Shown here piece after piece: positions 1-9,747 of a stretch of 64,000 nt of DNA. The stretch's first letter is position 1. Each line of letters begins with the position of its first letter. The position numbers and the translations under genes were made by a program. Origin of the DNA: Xanthoparmelia taractica (lineage: Eukaryota; Ascomycota; Lecanoromycetes; Lecanorales; Parmeliaceae); contig JANQBS010000169.1 of assembly GCA_033085395.1 (NCBI GenBank), positions 1 to 64,000 of the forward strand, in the 5' to 3' direction. Below the pieces are notes generated by a model. That model made no database searches. It had not been told where the DNA came from and saw only the letters and a list, made by a program, of their open reading frames with translations.

Positions 1-360
1 TAAGATTACGGGTCGGAAAGGTGTGGTATCTGTTGTCCCATACCATCAAATATAACACACCTTTCCGACCCGTAGATAAGATATTTAGATAGAATCTACG
101 ATCGCGATAATAAGATTAAGAGAATTATTAGTAATAATAATAAGATTTATAAGAAGAGAGAAAGATACGTCTATAATAAGATTTATGATTATTATTATTA
201 TAAAGTAAAATATAAATATTAAGCTTAATTTAATTAATTTACTATAAATTAATTAAATATTTATATATAATAAAAGTTTTATGTGAGTTAATAAGGTACT
301 TAAATTTTGATAAGGCTATTATATAAATCTAAGTAGCTAGGTAAAATTAAGCGAATCCTA
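1..360. mobile_element. AT-rich mobile-element edge, probably RIP-mutated
   Basis: Very AT-rich DNA with many TAATAA and TTAATTAA runs and no coding potential, ending abruptly near 350 where base composition becomes balanced. It begins with a perfect 18-bp inverted repeat. Such AT-rich blocks with sharp edges are typical of transposons mutated by RIP in ascomycetes. The class of element cannot be told, because no transposase frame survives and the other end lies outside the window. Confidence 0.5.
8..73. repeat. Perfect 18-bp inverted repeat (hairpin)
   Basis: ACGGGTCGGAAAGGTGTG at 8-25 is exactly complementary to CACACCTTTCCGACCCGT at 56-73. An inner imperfect pair (TGGTAT at 24-29 and ATACCA at 41-46) lies in the loop. 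The arms are GC-rich inside an AT-rich region, so they have escaped its base drift. It may be a transposon or MITE terminal or subterminal repeat, or a folded transcript end. Confidence 0.8.
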
Positions 361-362
361 CG

Positions 363-386
363 CTGCGCCCCTATTCTGCGCCCCTA
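363..386. repeat. 11-bp direct repeat at the AT-rich/GC-balanced border
   Basis: CTGCGCCCCTA occurs at 363-373 and again at 376-386, two bases apart, exactly where the AT-rich block gives way to balanced sequence. It may be the end motif of the decayed element to its left. The space from 387 to 814 holds no other feature I can support. Confidence 0.6.
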
Positions 387-930
387 GGACTTCCCGACGG
401 ATTTAGGAGGGTTGGTAAGGCTTCCGATCTTGTGGTAAGAAGAAAGATCGCTTTCTTTAGCGGTGTTGCATCGTACACTGGGACTACTGACAGATCTGAC
501 TCCAATGGTATGTCTTCAACGTCGTCGGCGAGTACGTTTTTGGAGGGCTTCCTCGAACGTGGCGTTGATAGAGCCGGTACCGTTACTCGGACACTGTAGG
601 GCTTAGAGCCGAGCGGGAGCCCTAATTTCTCCTAATCTGGTTAGATCAAGATTAGACCCAGGCTTCAGCGTCTGACGTGAGCAACTCTTCTAGCAAGAGA
701 ATCAATCCATCAGCAAGACTGTAGCGAGCATGGTATACATAGTCTATTCTTTGAATTCAGGTTGTTTTACTTGAAGAATATCACGTTCACCAGTGTTGTT
801 TCAAAGGACCGGTCATGTCTTTCGGCTTCAGTGTCGGAGACTTCCTGGCGGTTGGAAATCTAGCTTGGACTGTCTACCAATCTTGCAAGGGCTTGACCAA
901 AGAGTTCCATGAGATTTGCAGGGAGGCACT

Positions 931-1000
931 GTAAGACCTTATACAACTACCCTAGTCCTGACGGGGGTTTCCGGCTCATCTCACCTCTCCGCCCGTATAG
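931..1000 (+). other. Intron of the STAND/PAH gene
   Basis: Donor GTAAGA at 931 and acceptor TAG at 1000. Splicing joins ...EICREAL to TVHTVIKKLQDEA, restoring the conserved N-terminal family sequence in frame. Confidence 0.8.
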
Positions 1001-1685
1001 CACTGTCCATACCGTCATCAAAAAGCTTCAAGATGAAGCTATCGATCCCCAGTCTCTACTCAACTCACGAGGTGCTCCGAGAAAGCAGGAGCTGATGCTG
1101 CTGATAAAGAACCTCGAGGAAGTACTAAAGGAGCTTGACGAAATTATAAGATAATATCAGGGCCCTGCAAGGCGGCAACGAAGGATTTGGAATCAGTTTA
1201 GACTGGCGACAGAGAATCTAGACGGAATTCGCAGCAAGCTAACGTTTCATGTAACTGCCATTAATGCGTTTACATCAAGTCTATCCTGTGGAACTTTGGC
1301 CCAGATCGAGACGGTCCTTGTCGAATTGGTAAGCGAAGTTCGACAGGGTCGGCGGCAGCCTTCTCTTGCATCATTTCATGAAACCAACAATGACTCCGTC
1401 TGGGGAGAGCTGGAAGCGGAGTTGGCTGGAGATGGCATATCGAGCACTGTCGTCGCTAACCATAAAGCCGCCATCAAAGTCTTCGTCCAACGCTTGCTTA
1501 CTGATTCTGACGCCGACACAACCTCTTTGGTCGAAGTTACTTCACCAATGGAGCGCGGCACCGACAACACGGGTTCAGAGTCTCTCTCGCATGGTCTTTT
1601 TGCTATGGACCTTTCACCCGGCGATTCGGCGGAATTGCCGGCAACGGCCAACGCCCAAAATGGTAGCGTCGCGTCAATGGATAGT

Positions 1686-1739
1686 GAGGAGTATGAAAGC
1701 GGCGAGGAGTATGAAAGCGGCGAGGAGTATGAAAGCGCC
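1686..1739 (+). repeat. Three 18-bp tandem coding repeats (EEYESG)
   Basis: The unit GAGGAGTATGAAAGCGGC is repeated three times, the last diverging at its end, in frame with the surrounding gene. It forms an acidic, tyrosine-containing linker before the PAH domain. The near-identity at DNA level suggests recent slippage. Confidence 0.85.
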
Positions 1740-2417
1740 GACGAGGAACTTCCCCCCGAATACGCGGATGCATCCAACCCCGCTAGAAGAGTTTCACTCC
1801 GAGACGCCCTTACATACGTGGACAATGTTCGGGAACTTCAGTCTCAATCGTACAGCCAGTTTCTGGACATAATGATAAGTTTTAAGCGCGGGGATCTTGA
1901 CACTCCCGGCACGGTTGATCATATATCTACATTGTTTATCTGCCACCCGGAATTCATTCACGACTTCAACCTCTTCGTACCTGCCGGATACAGGATCGAA
2001 TGCGGGACGGTAGACAACCGTTATGCTTTCCGAGTAATCACGCCCTTTTCCGCATATATTAGAATCCCAGACCTGCAGGCAATGCAGTCACTAACCGTGG
2101 TGGGAGGGAATCCACACATCCTTGGGCCATTGAAATGGATTGATCCAGCTTCCCTCAATATCCTGCGTCCTTATCCCGGGGTCGCCACGCCTCTCGTTTG
2201 GACGACGGATCAGCCTGCATCCCGCGTGTCCGGAGGAGTTTCGGAGGCGCGAATGATATTTGCGAGTCGATTGAAGGCATTACTAGCTCGATTGGCGACC
2301 ACCAAGGAAACTGCTACCGATACAGACCAATCTGATGACGAAAGAAATCGTACTGCGCATGTCAGTGACCGCCTAGGGTTGACGGTAATGTCATTGAGAC
2401 GCGCTCCTCGACCCTAG

Positions 2418-3841
2418 CGATCGATCAAGTCAAGCCGGATTCCGGACCTCTCCTTTCGCAGTCACTCGATCTTGTGGATGTTGGGCTGCGTATGCGTATG
2501 CACGTTGTGGACGCTTGGATATATATACAGTTACTCGCTACACTACTTGCAAGATTGATGACAGATTCATCGATGGATCGATACTCCCATCTACCTAAGA
2601 GTAGGCTACCTGCTAGGGTTATGATACATCATATCTCCTCCCAACATAAACTGGCTCGGCTACGTAGTACAAGCACCGTTCAGAGCAAACTGCGACGGCG
2701 TGAGATTTTCATGCTCCGTAATAAGTCACAAGGAGGATGGATACATTCGCACTTATCTCTGTAGGGAAACAATCAACCAACCATATTTTTACTTACAGGC
2801 CCACCCCCCCTTCCCGGGTCTCATATCCGCAACATTGAGCCCGTGATACCTTTGTGTCCATCGCGGTAGACATCGAGAAAGGAAGCGGGATGTTTTAAAC
2901 GGCTATAAGGTAAGGAGGATGAACTACCATTGATTCTGCCTGCGCAGAGGACATGACGGCTTTGGTTTCCCCCGCGCGACCGTGAAGGCTAAGAGGGGGG
3001 TTTAGGGAAGGAAAGAGTTGGTGTGCGCCGCGGTAGTCGTGGGGAGGCTGCCACTTTCGGCTCTGTTGTGTTGATATTCCATGGACGCTTTTCTTTTTCC
3101 TTATCTCTTACCGGCGACCGCTACCCCTTCCGGGATGTGCCATGCGTGAAGACTCACACGGAGGCTGTGCGCGGCTTATGCGAGTTGACGGGTTTTGTGT
3201 GAGTCACTGGTGCTTACATGCTTACTTGCGTGCTGGGTTCGTCCGGTGTTTTGCCGGGGATTTGGTGATTACTGATTATCACGCATGGGCTACTAGGCTA
3301 GAAGGGCTGGTTAAGGTGGGTGTGTGTGTTGAGTCATATGTGGGGATGAGGGAGGCTGTGAGTGGTGAAGTAAGGCAATTGATATAAGGTGCTACCAATG
3401 TCTTCTCTGATTGTGTGCCGTAAAAAGAAATTCATCCATACTTCTATGTGCGCGGTCGGATTGTCGCGACTATTACCCCTTTCCGGCAAGATCGCCACTG
3501 CGTGGGTATTCTAGGCAGCACAATTTGCTACAACGGCCTGGGGTGAGAAATATAGGTGCCTTGTTCTCCGTATTATCTTATAATTTTCATCTTGAATTTG
3601 CTATTTGCATGTTCGTTTTTTTGGGAACTCAATTGACGCCTTGAAGAGATTATTCGCTACGTCTTGTGTTTTTTCTTGTTGTTGTTGACAAGGATTCCCG
3701 TGAATGAACGTTGCAATTGGACATCAATTGGACAATTGGAGTCACTCTGTACCATTATAGAGCGACTTCTCCACACCCATCGCCACACCGACCGATCAGC
3801 CAGACGTAGTCTCTCCCGGGACTTCCCACCGGCAGTCCATC
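2418..3841. other. Intergenic, no gene seen
   Basis: Short chance frames only. Two C/G runs occur near 2806 and 2993. The 3' part (about 3700-3841) is probably the promoter and 5' leader of the gene starting at 3842. I see no splice-supported coding region. Confidence 0.5.
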
Positions 3842-4654
3842 ATGGCCACACCTCCTCTCCAAGTCTTCCCCTACACCTCCCTACCCACCGAAATCCGCTA
3901 CCTAATCATGGAATACGCCCTCGTCCCCGGCGACGTCTACCCCTGCGCCAAAGAACCGAAACCTCTATCATCATCATCCGCCAGCAAGCTCCTCCGCGCC
4001 GTCTTCAAGCGTGCCCCGTCCGCGGACTTCAAATTCAAAGTTGGGAGCGTCGACCACCATGTCGCAGTCGCATCATCCGGAGGCAACAAGCAGCAACAAT
4101 CGAGCGCTCAGCTCTTGAAAACGTGTAAGAGGGCTTATGAGGATGGGCATTACATGTTCTATAGCATGAACACGTTCCACTTGCCCGTCGGCTCCGCGCA
4201 CGATGTTGGATCTTGGTTCGACAATCTCAAGAAGGAGCATAGATGCTTGATCAATAGTGTCTGCCTGACTTTCTCCCTCGCGGACATCACGCCCGACGTC
4301 CTGACTGAGATGGAAAAGAAGTGGCTCTGGGATCTCCCGCTCAAGACGGCCGGGTCCGAGCAGAGGATGGTCAGTGAGGTTGCGTATTTGCTCTGCTGGC
4401 GCTACTGGCAGGATAAAATTGATTTCCTGAAGAGGTGGGAGGGGCTTGAGAGGGTGGAGCTGAGGGATGCGGCGGGGGAGGGGGTTGGGTTTGTGGGGGA
4501 GGCGTTTCGAGGGTTGGAGGTTAAGGAGGAGAGGGGGATTATGGATCGTGCTAGGGAGAGGGTTAAGGGAGAACTGGAGGGGATGGTGGGGGAGGTGGGG
4601 TGGAAGGCGGTGAGGAAGGGGTTGATGGGTAGAGGGGTTGGGGGTGGGGGGTGA
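3842..4654 (+). CDS. 2EXR/F-box-like fungal protein (DUF7730-type), copy 1
   Basis: Uninterrupted 270-residue frame starting at ATG 3842 in a good context (CATCATGGCC). The N-terminal LPTEIRYLIMEYALVPGDVY has the F-box-like LP.E.R..I..Y pattern of fungal 2EXR/DUF7730 proteins. QLLKTCKRAYEDG and FYSMNTFHLP form the second conserved block, where these proteins read R.C...Y.E....LY..NTF. Such proteins are thought to act as substrate adaptors or intracellular scaffolds, but no member has a secure function. The last 60 residues are Gly/Glu/Arg-rich and encoded by extremely G-rich DNA (GEGVGF to GRGVGGGG). A paralog follows 1 kb downstream on the same strand. Family assignment is fairly safe; function is unknown. 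Confidence 0.75.
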   Translation: MATPPLQVFPYTSLPTEIRYLIMEYALVPGDVYPCAKEPKPLSSSSASKLLRAVFKRAPSADFKFKVGSVDHHVAVASSGGNKQQQSSAQLLKTCKRAYEDGHYMFYSMNTFHLPVGSAHDVGSWFDNLKKEHRCLINSVCLTFSLADITPDVLTEMEKKWLWDLPLKTAGSEQRMVSEVAYLLCWRYWQDKIDFLKRWEGLERVELRDAAGEGVGFVGEAFRGLEVKEERGIMDRARERVKGELEGMVGEVGWKAVRKGLMGRGVGGGG

Positions 4655-5643
4655 TGCGTGTGTGTGAGGGTCTTTGGTGGTGGGTTTTGGTTGTGGAAAA
4701 TAGATGCTTGGATTTCTGGCCGTTTTGAAATGTATAGTCCGCCAACTTAGCTTGGAAATTAGTAGACGGCATAGGACCTCGCATTGGGTCTTGCTGTAGG
4801 CGTCGTGAGTGATCATTACCTTGCAGAAAAGACACACCTCTAGGGAGCTTATAGGAGATGAGCACCGAAAGTCCTAGACACAAAGACTTCGATGCCAAGA
4901 GCTCGGATGACGTCTTGTGGGAAGGGTTGACTGGACAATGGGCTTGCGGCCGCTTCGGAGTTGTATCTGGCAATGCCTCAGTCTCAAGCGCATAAAGAGG
5001 CTCCAGGATTAGATCCATACGCTCTCAGGCACCAGCTTTAAACTCTCTAATGGTAACACCGGCGTTCGAAATTAAGAGTGCTGCTGTTAGCGCTGTCCAG
5101 GATTTCTACCTCCGGAGTGGATGCGTAGGTAATCAGTCGATAGTGATGAGTGCGGCTAGCTATAGACACACCAATAGTAGTGTTGGAAGTGCCTTTGACT
5201 TCGGGTTCGACAATCGGTCTTCGGATCACGTTGTCGTTCGCAGTCAACGAATTATACTTACCTCTTGAATCGTTGGTGCACCAGGGAGTGTCAGAAGTCT
5301 ACATACCGTGGTGTGAAGTGTTTTATAAAACACAGATCCGGACATTTTGTTATTGTTGGGTTGCGGGTGGTTGCGGGTAGGGCCTAATCGGATAACACTT
5401 TGGTCGAAATACGTATTATGATATCTCGATAGAAGGCTTGTTCCTATGCTGCCTTTTGACACTTACGTAGCGTCGTGCTCGTGCGGGATTAATCTCCCTG
5501 GACTTCCCTGTTGAATGATTTCTGCAAACATCTCACATGCTCAGACTTCTGACCAAAGGTCCATCCTGTCAAAGCATCATAAGCACCAAATCGGCCAAGA
5601 GAGCGAAGTACCATCATTATCCTCATCCATCGATCTCAACGCC
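4655..5643. other. Spacer between the tandem paralogs
   Basis: About 1 kb without a supported gene. Both strands carry only short frames without family resemblance. It presumably contains the 3' end of the first paralog and the promoter of the second. Confidence 0.5.
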
Positions 5644-6435
5644 ATGGCTGCCGAGCCATCGAAGCTTTCTTACTTCTCCTTGCCTGGCGAGGTACGCAAC
5701 AAGATCATGGACCTTGTCCTGGTCCACGGAGATGTTTATCCTTGCCGGTCCGTTCCAAAGACGAGCTCAGACACCAAGGCCAATGTCGTATCCCCTCCCG
5801 GAATTCAGCTTCTAGTGACCTGCAAACAGGCCTATAACGAGGGCTATGAGTTGTTCTATTCTTCTAACACATTCCACCTGCCGCCGGCCATGACCTTCGA
5901 ATGGTCGGACGGGCTTCAAGCCAAATACAAAGCCATGGTCAAGCGTATCAGCATCACACTCGACCTCGAGGATCTGAACGTAACTACGTTCAAGCAGACT
6001 AGGGAGCGCGTGACAGCGAATGTCAGGGGAGATAAGAGCTATGAGTATTTGACCGCACCACTGGCTCGCGGTCTGTACAACGGCTGGGAACGCAAGATGA
6101 AGTACATAGCGGCTTGGACTTCACTGGGAGAAATACAACTGCGCTCCTTCAATCATACAAACTTCATCCAGCATTGCAACGTCGTCACTCATCTGGAGGA
6201 ATTGGATGCGGAAGAATTTAGTACGGAGGAATTCAGTATGCTGTATCATAGCCTCTACTGGCGTGATGTACTAGAGTGGCCGGAGCTTTGCGTGTTTGCT
6301 AATTTCTATGCTCAGATGGATAGGGTGGGTTGGGAAAGAGCTATAGAGTGGCTCCATGTAAGGAAGCCGGGCGAGAGGGCTGAGGGCTTTCGATTCAGCG
6401 CATATCACGCTCACCCTGTATGGGTAGAAGATTGA
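5644..6435 (+). CDS. 2EXR/F-box-like fungal protein (DUF7730-type), copy 2
   Basis: 263-residue frame. I start it at ATG 5644 (CGCCATGGCT, strong context). The frame is open upstream to 5515, but the extra 43 residues lack resemblance to the paralog. The conserved blocks parallel copy 1: LPGEVRNKIMDLVLVHGDVY against LPTEIRYLIMEYALVPGDVY, and LLVTCKQAYNEGYELFYSSN against LLKTCKRAYEDGHYMFYSMN. Copy 1 has an insertion after the first block, and the C-terminal halves differ entirely. The pair probably arose by an old tandem duplication. No catalytic motif is visible and the function is unknown. Confidence 0.78.
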   Translation: MAAEPSKLSYFSLPGEVRNKIMDLVLVHGDVYPCRSVPKTSSDTKANVVSPPGIQLLVTCKQAYNEGYELFYSSNTFHLPPAMTFEWSDGLQAKYKAMVKRISITLDLEDLNVTTFKQTRERVTANVRGDKSYEYLTAPLARGLYNGWERKMKYIAAWTSLGEIQLRSFNHTNFIQHCNVVTHLEELDAEEFSTEEFSMLYHSLYWRDVLEWPELCVFANFYAQMDRVGWERAIEWLHVRKPGERAEGFRFSAYHAHPVWVED

Positions 6436-7819
6436 TGCCGAAAGTGCTTGACAAATCCACGGCAATGACAGGTAGATGGAGACATTTCTGACCAGATAGA
6501 GAGCTTGACTGACGAGCTTATCGGCTTGAAATGAAAATAGAAGCTATCGAGATGTCTGTCATTGAGAAGCATGCCATAAACTGAGAAATATCAATGTACT
6601 CGTACCATCTTCCAAGTTCGACGGACATATCGGCGTTAAGCTAAAATACGTTACTTTATGTAACCGTGCTAGCACTAGTGTAGCTCCCGAGACATAGAAT
6701 ACAACTCTGTGTTGTCTCGTTTTGTCTTAATCGTTAGGGACGCGTAGCGATACCTAGCCTACGTTGACGTCTAGATTGAGACGCTCACATTACTTATTCT
6801 AGCGTCTAGCGACCAGTGAGGCACGCTCGATAACCTTGACTACTCCACCACATCGATCTCATTCAACGGAAAAGGATTGAACCCTCTGGCTGTAACGGCT
6901 GGATAATGTCCCAGCCCTACTGTTCAATTGGGTAACAAATGGATTAAAAGAAAACTCTGATACAAAGAACATGTAACGTTGTCGAGCATCTCGAATTGAC
7001 ATCTCGCAAGGCTGCAGAACGGCTAGGAAAAGCCGCCATCATAGGATCAACCCAATCCGTATATTCGAAACTAGCTGTCTTCAAGCTTGGCCCGAACTAT
7101 TGGGTGCAACCCGCTGCAAATGGTCGCTCGCCTACAAGGCTTTCCTAGGTGGAGGCGCCGTGCTTGGTCCTCGCAGAGTCGATAGCGACTTACAACGAGG
7201 GGAAGTATTGATGCAGCAGCCAAAACTTTTGTGAACTTCCAGTCGTTCAAATTACGCAATCTGTTCTTTCACTTGATAGCCTTTCTCTTTCGCATCCTAC
7301 GCTAGTGCTGTGCCGTCTCTTCCGCTTATTTCAGAAAGCAGCCGAAGCTAGGCAGTGGACACGCCACTGAGCGCAAAAGAATGGGCACAAGCGCACAAAA
7401 GAACTGCATTGTCGTTTTCACGGAGATGTTGGATTGGCTTATCAACTGGAATGCGCGAGGTCACTCCTTAGGGATGATAGGAAGAACAATGTTGCGAACC
7501 CACACAATTCGTGTCGCATATTGCATTGCGCAGCAAGGCATACTCCCAGCCTCACTAAACGGCCAATCATTGGGCGCATAAATATCGCATAATCATCGCA
7601 TGATAATCGAGATCCTTCGCCGCGCTTGAGCTTCTCTACCCGGATTGGATCGACAATCGTTGCACGGGCGGGCTGATAGGCAACCATATGTGTGAGCGGC
7701 TAAAGCTGAGGCTGTGAGGCCCCATACATTATTAAAGAAGCAGCTGCATCCACGTAACTGTAGAACCGTATCCATATAGGCAGATGATACCTCACACAGG
7801 GTCAAACGCCAAGTTGGCA
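6436..7819. other. Intergenic, no gene seen
   Basis: A weak hairpin (CGAGACA/TGTCTCG arms near 6690-6720) is the only structure noticed. Remaining frames are short and unlike any family I know. The last few hundred bases are likely promoter for the gene starting at 7820. Confidence 0.45.
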
Positions 7820-9365
7820 ATGGATGCGAGTCCGACCGTCATCGAACCAACCACGTCTTCAGATAGTCCCTTGCCCAAAATTCCGGACCTGTCCCCTCAC
7901 CCAAGCTCCGCATCCGATTCTTTCGATTCGTCATGCCCAAGCTCCCAATCAAGTAGCACGACTTCTCGATCCGTGTCCCACTCCCCAATTCCTAAAAGCG
8001 TCCCTGCGATGGACAATGTTGAGTGTATTGAGCTTCCGGCCTTGCCTTCAATTCCACCACTCTCCAACAACACAGCAGCAAGACAATCACAACGCCAAAG
8101 TGAACCCATACAACCAGCCTCGGCCGTAACCCCCAGGACAAACCATGAAGCCTCATGGGTTCCCCGGCTTGGGTATCTCATTCTCACAGGAAACTGGTTT
8201 ACAAATACCCTCGGTGCTCTAAGTCTCGGGCTTACATTAATAGGCATGGTCGTCTTCGGCAGAATCACAATCTTGGCAGCTTGGAATGACACGATTGCCA
8301 CCTGTAGCCAGTTGGTATCTGTAAGTCGCTCTAGGCTAGATCTGGTCCAGCTCTGTTCGAGTGGCTCTAACGTTTCCGTAGGCCGAGATGAAACTCGGTC
8401 CGAATTGCCAGGAGGTTCTTCGATCGAAAGATACGGTGGACGTGACTTTGCCACCATGGAAGTCTTGGAAACGGACATGGGATGCAACTAGGTACTATGA
8501 GGAACAGTCCACTCTCCAAGCTGGTGGGCTTGCAGTCAATCTAAAAATGCCCAACTTTTCGTCCGTAGCGATTGTACTCGCTTCCACTGTCATCGCGGGA
8601 GTTATCACACCCATTGTCTTCCGACGTTATTGGAGGACTGAGGAGGTCTTTACGAGCCCGGTAAGGTCCGACTGGCAATTTACACGCCACCATCAAGAAG
8701 GTCCGGAGACAGTCAGTGGAGAAAGTTACCATATGATCAGGCGCAATCCAGAAGATGGCCACTCACTTGGGCAGCTACGGCAACGTATCCAAAGCTCGCA
8801 ACCTAATGCAGTCGAAAACCCAACAGGCGAGCCTATGTGGCAGTCTCACAATCCTTCCAAAGGAACTCTCGTTGGCCCCTGGAAAGATACAACATGGAGC
8901 ACCTCTAAGGTGTCCCTAATGAACGAGCACGACACAGGCGAAGTCCGTCCCAAGGTGACAGTATTTCGGCTCCATAAGCCATGGTATGCTGGCACAAAAC
9001 ATAATGCTGATCAGGATACGGAAGCGGACACGAACCATGACGGAGCAGGAGCAGCCAGAATACTGGGTTCGGTAACAACGCCGAACGACGAGCAAGAAGA
9101 AGCAATATTCTGGATCCCACGAGACGCTTTACGCGGACGGCTGTTCTATTATAATCCGCTTACTGGGGTATCGACACTAGAAAGCCCAATAATGTTGAAG
9201 GACCAGACCCCAGACTTCGAGAAAATAGCATTGGATTCCTCCAATTTACCATACGCGGATTTGGGGAATACTGAGGAGTCTAATACTGAGGAGTCTGATA
9301 TTGAGGAGTCTGATACCGAGGAGTTCGAGCCCTTGGTGAGAGTTCGCGCACGTCGACAACGATGA
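7820..9365 (+). CDS. Two-span membrane protein with WW-like C-terminal segment (hypothetical)
   Basis: Exons 7820-8320 and 8382-9365, joined by a 61-bp intron with donor GTAAGT, branch CTCTAAC and acceptor CCGTAG, give 494 residues. ATG 7820 is preferred over the in-frame ATG 7784 for its better context (GCAATGG). Residues 1-115 are Ser/Pro-rich and probably disordered. Hydrophobic helices lie near residues 128-150 (LGALSLGLTLIGMVVFGRI) and 227-248 (SVAIVLASTVIAGVITPIVF). Near 405-430, FWIPRDALRGRLFYYNPLTG resembles a WW-domain core (GR.YYYN..TG), but the second Trp is replaced. The C-terminus has four EES(N/D)T-type repeats. Coding-like sequence continues in another frame to about 9747, so this stop may be premature or an extra intron may exist. 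No known family recognised. Confidence 0.6.
9270..9329 (+). repeat. Four 15-bp tandem coding repeats (TEESD)
   Basis: The unit ACTGAGGAGTCTGAT is repeated four times with a few changes, the last copy diverging. It encodes an acidic TEESN/TEESD/IEESD/TEEFE tail. It is immediately upstream of the point where coding appears to switch frame. Confidence 0.85.
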
Positions 9366-9366
9366 G

Positions 9367-9747
9367 CCGGGCGACATCAATGCCACATTAGCGAAGATCG
9401 AAGGGCAATATACTAAGAGCGAAGCTGACTTTTCCGAAAAGGCATCTGGGACCGAATCAAACGTTGATGAACAATGGCAAGTAATCCTGGCGGAAATTAG
9501 GAGAAGAGCCACCCGGCTTTACTCTGGGCGGACTGGTAACTACTCCAATGAAGGCAGCATCATTTCAAGCAGTTTTGAGAGGCCCGAGCCAGTCGCAATG
9601 CTTGACGCCGGAGTTGAACGATACGAAGCTTAACACGGGAGAGCTGGAGCAAAGATCCAGTCAAAACGGAGAAGTTTTCGCTACCTAAATAGACTCTTTG
9701 GGGTACAGGAATCGAAGAGAACAGCAAAAAGGTCGACCGCCATATAA
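9367..9747 (+). pseudogene. Coding-like continuation of the membrane-protein gene in another frame
   Basis: From about 9340 the +1 frame reads DNDEPGDINATLAKIEGQ onward without a stop to TAA at 9631-9633. It then continues in the same frame (RRSFRYLNRLFGVQ...) to TAA at 9745-9747. Composition is protein-like, unlike the other frames. An intron from GTGAG at 9336 to AG at 9396 (61 bp) or 9417 (82 bp) would connect it in frame. A second possible intron, 9536-9643, would remove the internal TAA. Otherwise it is a frameshifted, decaying tail. No domain recognised. Confidence 0.4.

Larger units (their letters stand above)
815..2417 (+). pseudogene. STAND-type N-terminal domain fused to a SIN3-like PAH domain; in-frame nonsense codon
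   Basis: Two exons, 815-930 and 1001-2417, are separated by a 70-bp GT-AG intron (931-1000). The N-terminus (MSFGFSVGDFLAVGNLAWTV) is the classic start of fungal STAND/NLR-like N-terminal domains. Conserved sequence continues through QRRIWNQF and RQGRRQPSLASFHE, then three copies of an EEYESG acidic repeat. Residues encoded at about 1790-2010 match a SIN3 paired amphipathic helix: ALTYVDNV, QFLDIM.SFK, DTPGTVDHISTLF, HPEFI.DFN and PAGYRIECG. PAH domains bind short helices of transcriptional regulators. The reading frame is interrupted by TAA at 1152-1154 (codon 90), just before a conserved YQG..RRQRR segment, and is otherwise open for about 420 codons. This looks like a single nonsense change (CAA to TAA would fit RIP) or a recent pseudogene. 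No NB-ARC or repeat domain follows. Confidence 0.8.

Noticed and set aside
1122..1160. A 39-bp GT-AG interval that would remove the TAA of the STAND/PAH gene in frame
   Set aside because: Too short for a fungal intron and it would delete conserved family residues around the stop.
1376..1825. Long antisense and alternate frames over the STAND/PAH gene
   Set aside because: They mirror the repeated acidic codons and GC-rich coding of the real frame and have no motif of their own.
9336..9366. 31-bp intron joining the membrane-protein gene to its continuation
   Set aside because: Below the usual minimum intron length; longer alternatives ending at 9396 or 9417 are also in frame.
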